Positions 1 through 11,150 are shown, counted from the stretch's first letter. The stretch: 64,000 nt of DNA from Spirodela intermedia (GCA_902729315.2 LR746271.1:3866001-3930000), one strand, 5' to 3'. Notes: generated from the sequence alone by a model not told the origin. Program-made: numbers and translations.

Positions 1-868
1 AGACGAGTCGCCACTTCCTGAGAGCATATCAGATGCGATGAAGAGCCTCATCTTGCTGTGCGGACCTGAGGATGAAGCTTCCTGACACGCGCCCCACCTC
101 CATCCAGCTCCTCTCCGTCAGGTGACAGCTGCCGGAGAGCCACAAAGTTGCCGTTTTTCCGCTCCGCCGGGTGACAGCCACCAGAGACGATTCGACGACC
201 CATTTCATTAATCTCTAGACTTCGCGAGAAGATCTAGAGATTGGCCACGTCGTGGTTGTCCAAGGAGAGCCTTCGAGGCCGTAGACACTGCACGACGATC
301 CTCCCGAACACTCAGAATTCCGGTGCATCGCCGACGCATCGCCGTCGCGACGCCAGAACTCTGTTTTCCTACTTTCAACTTAATTTTCGTTTCATTTAGT
401 GATAATTTGTTGATTTTAAATTTACCAACATATACTTCATTTCATTACGATTCTTCCGTCTTTTACAGATCTTAATTTGATCAATTAAATCGTCTATAAT
501 CACTTATGTAAGAATCACCGGGTGGAACTCTGTTTCTACCCGATTCGCGTTCGCCGAGTGCTGACATCATCATGACGCCCACACCCTTATTTCTTTTTTT
601 TCGTGAATTTTAAATATATCTCCTTTTCATTTCTTAGTACAAAATTCATATAATATAGTATTATCTGGGGAAAATTCTGAATAAATACCAGATATTATAT
701 CACATCCCTATGATCGACTTGGAAAATTACCGCTATTTTTGGAAGTTTTATTGAATTATAATTGATATATTTGTTCAGAAATACTTCTAAATATCTAAAA
801 ATTCGTATTTTCTAGTTTTATAAATTTTATATTTGCGTGATTTAATAAACAACGAATAGGTCACGTCA
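1..868 (+). repeat. 5' LTR (3' part only)
   Basis: This aligns nearly end to end with the second half of the LTR at 5186-6832. Most differences are C/T or G/A transitions, as expected from deamination of methylated cytosine in silenced DNA. The LTR ends in CA just before the primer binding site at 874. The upstream half, including the promoter, lies outside the window. Confidence 0.85.
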
Positions 869-873
869 AATTT

Positions 874-890
874 TGGCGCCGTTGCTGGGG
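874..890 (+). other. Primer binding site, tRNA-Asp type
   Basis: The 17 bases starting TGGCGCCGTTGC are complementary to the 3' end of plant tRNA-Asp with one mismatch (a T where the perfect complement has C). The site sits a few bases after the 5' LTR, which is the expected place for minus-strand priming in Athila/Tat-type elements. Confidence 0.8.
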
Positions 891-1147
891 ATGTATTGCA
901 TAATATTTAGTATTTTTCTATTTTTCTCTTAGAGTACACAAAAAATTTAACTCTTGTTTTATTTTCTTTTTGTTGATTTTTTTTTAAGAAAAAGTGAACA
1001 AAAAGAAGCAAGGCAAGGACTGGAGCATACTGAAGGAGGGTAACAATTACTAAACTTTTCCCTCGAATTTATTGATTTTTTTATGCATGGTAGAAGATCC
1101 TTGCATCCAAGGCTAGAAAATCCTTTCATTATTTCATTCAAGACTAA

Positions 1148-1936
1148 AAATCCGAAAGAAAATTAATTTTGATAGATCCTAAAGAAAGTATAGGTCAAAC
1201 TGAGAACAATCCAATGGCCATGAAAAATTATTATATCCCTGATTCATTTCAAAGAGCATCCAATATTAGAGTCCCATTAGCACCCAATGTTAAATTCGAA
1301 ATAAATCTAAGAATTTTTCAAATGCTCCCTAATTTTCATGGATTGCCTTTAGAGGAACCTCATCAGCACTTAGAAAAATTTCATATGGTCTGTGATTTAG
1401 TTAATCTCTCTCAAGTTACACTGGAAATTATTAAGATGAAATTATTTTCTCATACATTTAGGGACAAAGCTAGTCATTGGCTATCCACATTAGATAGAGA
1501 ATTAACTAGCTGGAAAGACATAGAATATGCCTTTCTTCGAAAATTTTATCCCTTAGGAAAAACCCAAAATATGAGAAAATATATATGGAGTTTTTCTCAA
1601 AGATCAGGAGAAACTTTACATGAGACATGGGAAACATTCAAAGATTTACTTAAAAAGTGTCCTCATCATGCTATACCTAAGTGGCAGCTCAATAGAATTT
1701 TTTATGATAAATTATTAGAACAACATAGAAATATAGTTGATTCTATATGTGGAGGAGCTTTTATGGAGAAAACCCTTGATGAGATTTACAGTCTTTATGA
1801 GAATTTAAGTGAAAATTCTAGAGATCAAGCCTCTTTTAAATTATATGACAGGGATAAGAAGAGAGGAATTTATGAATTACATCATGATGATGATTCTAAA
1901 TTTAGAAATGAGGTTCAGATTAATCAAAGATTATAA
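1148..1936 (+). CDS. Retrotransposon Gag (capsid) protein
   Basis: The protein has the Retrotrans_gag signature of plant Tat/Athila elements. It begins with an 'MLPNFHGLPLEEPHQHLEKF' segment, then 'KLFSHTFRDKASHWL', then 'FLRKFYP' and 'ETLHETWETFKDLLKKCPHH'. It would form the virus-like particle that packages element RNA. The frame is open from 1148 to the stop at 1936. The first codon a standard start could use is uncertain: TTG lies at 1169, and the first ATG in frame is at 1214, so the true start may be different or degraded. No stop or frameshift interrupts the capsid core. The zinc-knuckle region expected after it is not clear; the DNA downstream to about 2500 is frame-broken and Q/M-rich. 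Confidence 0.8.
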   Translation, partial: KSERKLILIDPKESIGQTENNPMAMKNYYIPDSFQRASNIRVPLAPNVKFEINLRIFQMLPNFHGLPLEEPHQHLEKFHMVCDLVNLSQVTLEIIKMKLFSHTFRDKASHWLSTLDRELTSWKDIEYAFLRKFYPLGKTQNMRKYIWSFSQRSGETLHETWETFKDLLKKCPHHAIPKWQLNRIFYDKLLEQHRNIVDSICGGAFMEKTLDEIYSLYENLSENSRDQASFKLYDRDKKRGIYELHHDDDSKFRNEVQINQRL

Positions 1937-2515
1937 AAACTTAATTTACTTATTGACAATATTAGAAAGCCTCTTAACCCTCAATTTAATTCAAATAGTA
2001 CATGTCCTATGTATGGTGAAAATGATAATTTCGAATTTCAAAATCATCATAGGCAAGAACAAGTGTAGGTACCCCACGATTTTAGTAAAAATAGGAAATA
2101 TTTTTCTAACTCTTATAATCCTAATTGGGGGAATAATTTTTCGTTGAGACACCCAATTAATATTCAAAATCTAGAAGCACTTAGATCCAATTCAAACTCT
2201 GAATTTCGTCCAAAACAAGAAAACAGATTTCAGAAAAATCAGCCCTCTCAAACCTAACCTGATACTATAGAAATGATGCAGCAAATGAGCCAAATGATGC
2301 AACAAACTATGAGCCAAATGATCTAACAAACTATGAATCAAATGATGCTGCACTAGAAACAAATTATAGAGGCTCTTGGGAATAAGAGAGAAGAGGGACA
2401 GCTACCTAGTTAGCCCATAGAAAATTCAGGAAACTGTCCAACAGTAAGATTTCAGCAAGGAGAGTCTAGCTGGATAAATTTAGAAAAAAACCTACGAAAT
2501 GAAAATGTTAGGTCA

Positions 2516-3193
2516 GTGAATACATTGAGTGAGAATATTTTATCTGATCCTTATTTCCAATTATTAGAAGAAATTGATGAGCCATTAGAAGTAAAGGAGA
2601 ATATTAAGGCTGAAAATATAGTAGCAGAAAATTTGAATAAAATCATTTATTGCTCACAATTGATGAATGAATATAGTGAGGATGATGAGGAGAAAGAGCC
2701 CTTAGATGAAGAAACAGCAGCTGATCATGGAAAAATCATCCAAATTTTAGTAGAAGGGAGTAAGGACAGAAGTGAAGAAAAATATATTTCAGGTGAGGAA
2801 AAATCAATTGATTTGGGGGATGTAGGAGACGAAATTAATAAATCTAATCATAATTTTGCAGCCATGGATGTTGATAGTGAGAATGATGATGTATATCATA
2901 TACCGAAATTAAAAGATAGCTCTTGGGAAGATGAAGAATTTGATAAGTTGAGAAACAAAAAGCTAGAAAAAGAGTTGATTCAACTAATGGGGAGAAAAGA
3001 AAATAATGAATATGAATATAGAGATAACTTTCGAGGAGAAAATTTGAATTTTACTGAATTCATTAGATCTGAGATTAAAGAAGACAATCCTTCCATCCTT
3101 CAAAACCCACAGCCCATTAGAATTACTTCTAAGCTTGAAATATTTCACTCCTCACAAATTGAACAAATATGTATGGAAGATAAAATGGAGTAG
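2516..3193 (+). CDS. Acidic ORF of the gag-only retrotransposon, function unknown
   Basis: This is a 225-codon open frame in the internal region of the element, about 580 bp after gag. The product is very rich in Glu, Asp, Asn and Lys, with runs such as 'YSEDDEEKEPLDEETAADHG'. I recognise no domain, membrane segment or catalytic motif. The first codon used by this frame is GTG, so a real start would be further in or reached by another route. It lies where the gag-pol linker or protease would lie in a complete Tat/Athila element. It may be a relic of that linker or an unrelated accessory ORF. A codon-usage or conservation test among copies would be needed to call it a real gene. Confidence 0.4.
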   Translation: MNTLSENILSDPYFQLLEEIDEPLEVKENIKAENIVAENLNKIIYCSQLMNEYSEDDEEKEPLDEETAADHGKIIQILVEGSKDRSEEKYISGEEKSIDLGDVGDEINKSNHNFAAMDVDSENDDVYHIPKLKDSSWEDEEFDKLRNKKLEKELIQLMGRKENNEYEYRDNFRGENLNFTEFIRSEIKEDNPSILQNPQPIRITSKLEIFHSSQIEQICMEDKME

Positions 3194-3202
3194 GGGAAGA
3201 TT

Positions 3203-3577
3203 ATGCAGATAAAAGAAGACATTAAGAAATGGGTGAGTGGAAGAATTAGATATATCAATTTAGATGAAAAGAATTTAGATTGGGTAAGAGCTAATTCGAA
3301 AATTATATGGCCTCATCACATTTTATGGTCTATTAATAGAAAGTATTTATTAATGAATGAGAGCCTTACAAAACAAGATAGAAATGAGGAAAGATTCTTT
3401 TCAAAATGGAAATATTATTTTTGGGAAAATTTTATTAATTTCCATTTTTTTTTGGCTGAAAGTATGTCAAGGTATATATATGAAGTATATGAATTTATGC
3501 TAAATCTGAAAAAGAATATCATGAAACTTACCTTGGGATACAAATATATTTTGATGGCCATAGATCATCTTATATGA
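3203..3577 (+). CDS. Second unknown ORF of the gag-only retrotransposon
   Basis: A 124-codon frame starts at ATG 3203, nine bases after the stop of the acidic ORF, and could be a continuation of it after a stop or frameshift. The product is basic and aromatic (many Trp, Tyr, Phe, Lys). I see no RT, integrase or envelope motif. Just downstream is the 'GCGCTGCATGGGAGGCAA' stretch that, in Tat/Athila-type elements, follows the main coding region. The position suggests a residual 3' end of a longer polyprotein, but nothing in the protein proves it. Confidence 0.3.
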   Translation: MQIKEDIKKWVSGRIRYINLDEKNLDWVRANSKIIWPHHILWSINRKYLLMNESLTKQDRNEERFFSKWKYYFWENFINFHFFLAESMSRYIYEVYEFMLNLKKNIMKLTLGYKYILMAIDHLI

Positions 3578-4560
3578 TCTAAGAGCTGTCCAGCTGAAGA
3601 CATTAAATTCAGCGCTGCATGGGAGGCAACCCATGGTTTTTATTTCATTCTGTTTGATTTTTTTTAAGCTCTATTTTTCTTAAAATTTCGCAGTACTTGT
3701 TTCTATATTTGTTTTTTCGAAAAAGTGTAGGAGGAGGAGTGTAAGATGAAGTGGAAAATTAAAAACGAGGTTGAGGTGATGTCTTTTGGAGCTTTATCAT
3801 TTATGACAACATTTTTAATGCTTAAATGCATGCTTCACTTGAAAATTATATTTTCTACATATTCTGTTTTAATTTTTCTGTGTCATTGAGGACAATGTCA
3901 TTTTTAAGTTGGGGGGTGAAGTATTCATTATTAATTTATGCTGTAAGACGATTAAGAACATGTGTTTGCATTTTATTCAACTTAGAACAGCAACTAAAAA
4001 AATAAAAATAAAATAAAATTCGGAAAAACTGCAACATCTATTTTCTGGTTTTCTATTAGGAACAACAGACTGTCAAAAACAGTAGACGAAAAAACAACCC
4101 GAAATTTGAAATTATAGAGACCCTTTTCTCACATTTCAATCCCTTAGACATATATTACTGAAATTCGAAATTACAGCTATAAAGAAGATAGTTTTGATTT
4201 ATTTTTGACAAATTTATTGCTGCTAAAATAGAACTGAAAATAGAAAACAAAACTATCAGAACTATCTAATTTACAAATTTCTTACATCATATTGCATGCA
4301 TGAAAAATTAAATCAATTAGATTGATTGATACCAAAAGATACTAAGAAGATTATTATTGAGTCAAAAGAATGATCTAGTAGCATGACATGTTGGAATACT
4401 CCTTGGATACATGATAGATAACATGGATTTGATTTTACAGATTTTCACTTCATGATCTTGATGGATAATATTTACTTGATATGAAAATTTGATTAATCAT
4501 TTGAGTTTAATGGAAATTTTTGCACCCTGATCTATAGGACTTGTGAGGAGAAATCACTTA

Positions 4561-4830
4561 TTTCGAAAAAAAAAAGAAAAAAAAAGAGAGAGCAATGTGA
4601 AAAATCTAGAAATGAAGAGTACACATGGAGGGTGTGAGACATCATTCTCATTGTCAAAAATCGTGCATAGAAAAACACTTGCTGCAAAATAAGTGGATAA
4701 AGTGAACGCCTTGAAAATGAAGAGTACACATGGAGGGTGTGAGACATCATTCTTATTGTCGAAATTTGTCTACAGGAAAAACTACTTATCCACTATATAT
4801 ATAAAAAAAAAAGAAAAAAGAAGGAAGAAA
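4561..4830 (+). repeat. Tandem duplication of about 105 bp inside the element
   Basis: A block containing 'AAGAGTACACATGGAGGGTG' appears at about 4614 and again at about 4719, with the following 'TGAGACATCATTCT' and 'ATTGTC' also repeated. A-rich tracts precede the first copy and follow the second. It lies in the non-coding 3' part of the internal region. Confidence 0.75.
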
Positions 4831-5185
4831 TATAGTGCAAACTTTAAAAATCAAGCCATAGAAAAAGGGAAATGTAGGATCAATATTATTCTTGGATGAG
4901 TATTGATAATTGGAACATCTTGTAAATACATCTATGAGTGAAGAAGTGATAAAGATATGAATAGAAGAAGTGAAGTCTAGATTGTTATTCCAAGGAGTGT
5001 TTAAACATTTAAGTGCTTGACATCATTCTTAAATACTTGATATAAGAATCCAATGTGTTTAAAGGTGCATCATTTCTAATTATATTTTTTTTTTCTCTAT
5101 TGAAATATGATGTTTGAGATTTGTAAATTTTTATTTTCGTAATTCCATTGCTAAGGGACTAGCAATGATTTAAGTTGAGGGGTGT

Positions 5186-6832
5186 GATAAGTCTTCATTA
5201 TCATGAGTTAATAATTAGTAAATAATATAGTTTTAGCCTTAACTCATGATAAATAGACTTATATTTGTGTTAAAGTGTGAAAAGTGGTTTTCAGTTGATT
5301 AATGTGAATTTTTAGGTAATTATGTGATTTTACATGAATTTATATGATTTTTACAGTCTTGCTTTTGAGATAAATGAAGAAAAAGAAATAAAAAATAAGA
5401 CAAAATGAGGGGGACCTACCGGCCAGCCGGGCCTGCAAGCAGGGCGAAAGCTCAGTCGAGGAGTAGCCGCGAGCAGGGGCTCGAGCGGCTTGGACTAATA
5501 GGGGCACGAGTGCGCCACTCCCCTTCCACGTCACCGGTGGCCAACCGGCTGTGGGGCAAGGAGTGGTCGTACACGCGAGAGAAGGAACTTTGCTTAGAAA
5601 GCTAACATTACTATATATTCGCCTGAAAAATCGGTGCACAACTGATGTGGGACTAAACCCGCGTCACACCTTCCTCAGAAGGGGCGAACAACCGGCGCGG
5701 GTTCGAATCCTCCTAGAGTCAAAATTCATATATTTTTATCTGATTATCGCGACTTTCCTGCAGATCGCCGGTGAAGGATTAAGCAACAAGAATCGCTGGA
5801 TCATCGGCGAAAATCTCGTCAACGCGATTCGCGGAGCATTGCTACTAAAATTGTTGAACGATTTGCGATAAAAGGATCGCAAATCCATCGAGTAAATCAT
5901 CTCTAATTGATCGACGAACAAGCCGTCGTCGGGAAGAGGACGATCCGCCGGGAGACGAGTTGCCACCTCCTAAGAGCATACCAGATGCGATGAAGAGCCT
6001 CTTCTTGCTGCGCAGACCTGAGGATGAAGTTCCCTGACACGCGCCCCACCTCCATCCAGCTCCTCTCCGTCGGGTGACAGCCGCCAGAGAGCCGTAGAGT
6101 CGCCGTTTTTTCGCTCCGCCAGGTGACAGCCACGGGAGACGATTCGACGACCCATTTCATTAATCTCTAGACTTCGCGAGAAGATCTAGAGATTGCCCAC
6201 GTCGTGGTTGTCCAAGGAGAGCCTTCGAGGCCATGGACACTGCACGACGATCCTCCCGAACACTCAGAATTTCGGTGCATCGCCGACGCATCGCCGTCGC
6301 GATGCTGAAACTCTGTTTTCCTACTTTCAACTTAATTTTCGTTTCATTTAGTGATAATTTGTTGATTTTAAATTTACCAACATATACTTCATTTCATTAC
6401 GATTCTTCCGTCTTTTACAGATCTTAATTTGATCAATTAAATCGTTTGTAATCACTTACATAAGAATCATCGGGCGGAACTCTATTTCTGGCCAATTCGC
6501 GTTCGCCGGGTGCTGATGTCATCCTGACGGCCGCACCCTTATTTCCTTTTTTTCGTGAATTTTAAATATATTTCCTTTTCATTTCTTAGTATAAAATTCA
6601 TATAAAATAGTATTCTCTGAGGAAAATTCTGAATAATTACCAGATATTATATTACATCTTTATGATCGACCTGGAAAATTACCGCTATTTTTGGAAGTTT
6701 TATTGAATTCTACTTGATATATTTGTTCAGAAATACTTCTAAATATCCAAAAATTCGTATTTTCTAGATTTATAAATTTTATATTTGCGTGATTTAATAT
6801 ACAATGACAGTCACATCAGTAAAGTCACATCA
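5186..6832 (+). repeat. 3' LTR, full length (about 1.64 kb)
   Basis: The LTR starts with TGATAAGTC after a purine-rich tract and ends in a CACATCA motif at 6818 or, counting a small terminal duplication, at 6832. A TATA-like sequence (TATATATT, 5612-5619) probably marks the U3 promoter. A match to the RNA polymerase III B-box (GGTTCGAATCC, about 5699-5709) lies about 85 bp further on. The same LTR family occurs at least five times in the first 14 kb. Confidence 0.85.
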
Positions 6833-6836
6833 TTAC

Positions 6837-8459
6837 TGATGTGACTCAGTCGTTGTATATTAAATTACGCAAATATAAAATTTATAAAACTAGAAAATAT
6901 GATTTTTTGGATATTTAGAAGTATTTCTGAACAAATATATCAAGTAGAATTCAATAAAATTTCCAAAAAAATAGCGGTAATTTTCCAAGTTGATCATAGA
7001 AATGTAATGTAATATCCGATAATTATTCAGAATTTTTCTCAATGAATACGATTTTCTATGAATTTTATACTAGGAAATGAAAAGGAAATATATTTAAAAT
7101 TCACGAAAAAAGGAAATAAGGGTGCGGATGTCAAGATGATGTCAGCGCCCGGCGAACACGAATCGGGTGGAAACAGAGTTCCACCTGGCGATTCTTACAT
7201 AAGCGATTATAGATGATTTAATTAATCAAATTAAGATCTATAAAAGCCAGAAGAATCATAATTGAACAAAGTATATTTTGGTAAATTAAAATCACAAAAA
7301 TTATCACTAAATGAAGCATAAAGTAAGTTGAAAGCAGGAAAACAGAGTTCCGGCGTCGCGATGGCGATGCGTCGGCGATGCACTGAAATCCTGAGAGTTC
7401 AGGAGGATAGTCGTAGAGTGTCCACAACCTTGAAGGGTCTCCTTGGACAAGGACGATGTGGGCAATCTCTAGATCTCCTTGCGAAGTCTAGAGATCAATG
7501 AAATGGGTCGTCGAATCGTCTCCGGCGGCCGTCACCCGGCGGAGCGGAAAAATGACGACTTTGCGGCTCTCCGGCAGCTATCACTCCACGGAGAGGAGCT
7601 GGATGGAGGTGGGGCACGTGTCAAGGAACTTCATCCTCAGGTCCGCATAGCAAGAGGAGGCTCTTCATCGCATCTGGTATGCTCTTAAGAGGTGGCGACT
7701 CATCTCTCACTGGATCGTCCTCTTCTCGACGACAGCTTGTTTGTCAATCAATCAGAGATGATTTACTCGATGGATTTACGATCCTTTTATCGCAAATCAT
7801 TCAGCAATTTTAGTAACAATGCTCTGCAAATCATGTTGACGAGATTTTCACCGATGATCTAGCAATTCTGGTTGCTTAATCCTTCACTGGCGATCTGCAA
7901 GAAAGTCGCGATAATCCAAGAAAAAAATATGAATTTTTGCTCTGGGAGGATTCGAACCCGCGCTAGTTGTCCCCGCCTCTTCTGAGGAAGGTGATGGGTT
8001 TAGTCCCATATCGGTTGTGCGCTGAATTTTCAAGCGAATATATAGTAATGTTACATTTCTACACAAAGTCCCTTTCTCGCGCGTGTACGACCACTCCTTG
8101 CCCCATTGTCGGCTGGCCATCAATGACGTGGAAGGGGATTGGCGTACACGTTCCCCCATCGGTTCAAGCCACTCGAGCCCTTGCTCGCAGCTCATGCGTG
8201 ACTGCGCTTCCGACCCACTTGCGGGCCCGGCGGGTCCCCCCGATTTTGCTACATTTTTACTTTAATTTCTTTTCCTTCATTTATCTCAAAAGTAAGACTG
8301 TAAAAATCGTATAAAATCACATAATTACCGAAAAATTCACATTAATCAACTGAAAACCACTTTTCACACTTTAACACAAATATAAGTTTATTTATCACGA
8401 GTTAAGGCTAAAACTATATTATTTACTAATTATTAACTCATGATAATGAAGACTTATCA
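6837..8459 (-). repeat. Full-length LTR in reverse orientation
   Basis: This is the reverse complement of the LTR at 5186-6832, from TGATGTGAC at the left to CTTATCA at the right. Only the four bases TTAC (6833-6836) separate the two, so together they form an inverted repeat with arms of about 1.6 kb. It has no internal region, so it is a solo LTR or the product of a rearrangement. The flanks are inverted relative to each other (TTAC on the left, GTAA on the right) rather than a direct target duplication. Confidence 0.85.
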
Positions 8460-8460
8460 G

Positions 8461-9593
8461 GTAATCGGCGCGGGTTCGAATCCTTCTAGAACCAAAAGTC
8501 ATAGATTTTTATCTGATTATCGTGACTTTCCTGCAGATCGCCAGTGAAGGATTAAGCAACCAGAATTGCTGGATCATCAGCGAAAATCTCGTCAACACGA
8601 TTTGCGGAGCATTGTTACTAAAATTGCTGAAGGATTCGCGATAAAAGGATCGTGAATCCATCGAGTAAATCATCTCCGATTGATCGACAAACAAGCCGTC
8701 ATCGGGAAGAGGACGATCTGCCCAGAGACGAGTCACCACCTCTTGAGAGCGTACTAGATGCGATGAAGAGCCTCCTCTTGCTGCACGGACCTAAGGATGA
8801 AGCTCTCTAACACGCGCCCCACCTCCATCCAGCTCCTCTCTATCGGGTGACAGCCGCCGGAGAGCCGCAAAGTCGCCGTTTTTCCACTCCGCCGGGTGAC
8901 AGGCGCCGAAGACATTTTGACGACCCATTTCATTGATCTCTAGACTTCGCAAGGAGATCTAGAGATTACCCACATCGTCCTTGTCCAAGGAGAACCTTAG
9001 AAGTCGTCGATACTGCACAACTATCCTCCCGAACACTCAAGATTCCGGTGCATTGCCGACGTATCGCCGCCGTGACGCTGGAATTATGTTTTCCTACTTT
9101 CAACTTACTTTACGCTTCATTTAGTGATAATTTGTTGATTTTAAATTTACCAAGATATACTTCATTTCATTACGATTCTTCCGGCTTTTACAGATCTTAA
9201 TTTGATCAATTAAATCGTTTGTAATCACTTACGTAAGAATCGCTGGGCGGAACTCTATTTCTGCCCGATTTGCGTTCATTGAGCGCTGACATCATCCTGA
9301 CGTCCGCACCCTTATTTCCTTTTTTCATGAATTTTAAATATATTTCCTTTTTACTTCTTAGTATAAAATTCATAGAAAATATTATTCTTTGAGGAAAATT
9401 CTGAATAATTACCAGATATTATATTACATCCCTGCGATCGACTTAGAAAATTACCACTATTTTTTGGAAGTTTTATTGAATTCTAATTGATATATTTGTT
9501 CAGAAATACTTCTAAATATCCGAAAAATCGTATTTTCTAATTTTATAAATTTAAGATTTACGTCATTTAATATACAATGACTAAGTCACATCA
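8461..9593 (+). repeat. 5'-truncated direct LTR
   Basis: The sequence enters this LTR at the point equivalent to about 5691 of the complete copy (just before the B-box-like site) and runs to the standard LTR end at 9593. The missing first 500 bp were lost at the junction with the reversed LTR. Confidence 0.8.
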
Positions 9594-10264
9594 ACGACTC
9601 ATTTTATTGATCTCTAGACTTTGAAAAAAAAATTAGAAATTGTTCAAATTATTATTATCTAAAGAGAGCCTTTGAGGCCGTGGACACTACATGATAATTT
9701 TTTAAACATTTAGGATTTCGATGCATCACTGACGCATCACCATCACGATGTCGGAACTCTATTTTTCCTACTTTCAACTTAATTTTTACATCATTTAATT
9801 ATAATTTATGTGTTTTAAAATTTTGAAATTATTCTTCATTCAATTATAATTATTTTGGTTTTTACAAATCTTAATTTGACCAATTAAATTGTCTGTACTC
9901 ACTTACGTAAGAATTGTTGGGCAAAAATAAAGTTTCACCTAATTTACGTTCGTCAAGGCGTTGACGTCATCTTGATGTCTGCACCTTTATTTCTTTTTTT
10001 CATGAATTTTAAATATATTTCATTTTATTTATTAGTCTAAATTTATAACAAATCATATTATTTGAGAAAAAATCTGAAATATTATCTGATATTATACTAC
10101 ATTCTTGTGATCGACATAGAAAATTTTTATTACTTTTTTAAAATTTAATTGAATTATAATTTATTTATTTGTTCAGAAATATTTTTAAATATCTAAAAAT
10201 TAGTATTTTCTAGTTTTAAATTTTAAATTTGTGTGTTTTATTATACAATGACTAAGTCACATCA
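9594..10264 (+). repeat. Older, degenerate LTR fragment
   Basis: This matches the last 670 bp of the same LTR family (equivalent to about 6143-6818) but with far more substitutions. Its right edge ends in ACATCA and abuts an integrase fragment of a minus-strand chromovirus, so it appears to have inserted into that older element. Confidence 0.75.
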
Positions 10265-10830
10265 ATTTGTCTCCTTAAATACAATGAATTAAATTACCAA
10301 GTGTCCTTTTAACCACTTATATTTAACCATCAATTTGTGGATGACTCATAGTACTAAATTTTAGGCATTAGTCAAATTTGCTTCAAAAAGTAAAAAATGG
10401 GACATAAATTTTGAGTTTATGTCAGATGTAATAATCGTAAGCACTTCATGCAAATGAACTATTTTCTTGAAAAATAAATTTTTTATTTGAATGTGATTAT
10501 TAATCTTTTTACATGTAATAAAATGTGTCATCTTTGAAAATCTATCCACAATCACAAAAACAAAATCTGCTCCTCTTTGAGTATGTGGTAAGCTTAAAAT
10601 AAAATCTATAGAAATATTAGTCTATGTTTTATCTAGAATGAGTAATGAAGTGTACAGACCCGTGTTTTGATATTGTCCTTTATTAGCTTGATAAATTTGA
10701 CATTTTTGCACAAAATTTTCAACTTCCTTTTTAAGTTATTGCCAATAATAACATTCTTCTATTATTTTCAAAGTCTTGTCATGACCTAAGTGTCCCCTAA
10801 GTCCTCATGCATGTAACTTTCAAATTAACT
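10265..10830 (-). pseudogene. Chromovirus integrase fragment
   Basis: The minus strand reads a zinc-binding segment with 'KTLKIIEECYYWQ' and a Cys pair ('CQIYQANKGQ'), then the catalytic-core landmark 'VDRFSKMTHF' and 'SDINSKFMSHF', and a 'SHPQIDG' and 'TLGNLI' segment in shifted frames. These match Ty3/gypsy integrase in order. Stops and at least one frameshift interrupt it. It ends abruptly at 10265 after the equivalent of 'GDK', where the LTR pile has inserted. Confidence 0.8.
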
Positions 10831-10931
10831 TCTCATGTAAAAACATTTGAGGGATATATAACTATTTTTCTCAAAATAGGTAATCTTCAAGAATATGAAA
10901 TCTTTTAGATGATTTGCCTTGTTTACACACA

Positions 10932-11150
10932 TCATATTTGAGCAAAATCTTCATCTTTTGTATAGAGTTCTATCAGATATTCAAAACCACTAACTACATC
11001 TCTCATTGTAATCAGAAATGTTGATTTTTGGTTCAATGTATCAATAACTTTGTTTGATTTTCCTAATTTGTGTTTTATCACAAGAAAACTTTTGAATAAA
11101 TGAAATTCATCTAGCATGCATTTTGTTGATAGTGGTCTGATTGTTTTCAA
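10932..11150 (-). pseudogene. Chromovirus RNase H C-terminal fragment
   Basis: The 72-codon minus-strand frame contains 'HKLGKSNKVIDTLNQKS', the degenerate form of the conserved 'KGKENVVADALSR' motif at the end of RNase H, followed by the linker to integrase. The catalytic part of RT and RNase H upstream is missing. Confidence 0.75.

Larger units (their letters stand above)
1..6832 (+). mobile_element. Gag-only Tat/Athila-like Ty3/gypsy LTR retrotransposon (5' end outside window)
   Basis: The 5' LTR (1 to about 868, truncated by the window edge) matches the 3' LTR from about 5953 onward. A primer binding site complementary to tRNA-Asp follows at 874-890 with one mismatch. Inside are a gag gene, two further ORFs without recognised domains, a conserved 'GGGAGGCAACCCA' motif near 3620 and a purine-rich 'AAGTTGGGGGG' tract near 3908; the last two are typical of plant Tat/Athila-type elements. 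A second polypurine tract lies next to the 3' LTR at 5172-5183. The internal region is only about 4.3 kb. No protease, reverse transcriptase, RNase H or integrase motifs are visible, so the element looks non-autonomous. The family placement rests on the gag sequence, PBS and motifs (established family features); mobilisation in trans is inference. Confidence 0.85.

Noticed and set aside
5340-5639. Open frames on both strands inside the LTRs (also near 6000-6160, 7884-8314, 13095-13900)
   Set aside because: They recur with the LTR copies but in shifting frames, show no domain and are broken in sister copies; they are GC-rich LTR sequence, not genes.
5640-5725. Possible tRNA gene at the GGTTCGAATCC motif
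   Set aside because: No 7-bp acceptor stem, anticodon stem or A-box can be formed around it; only the B-box-like word is present.
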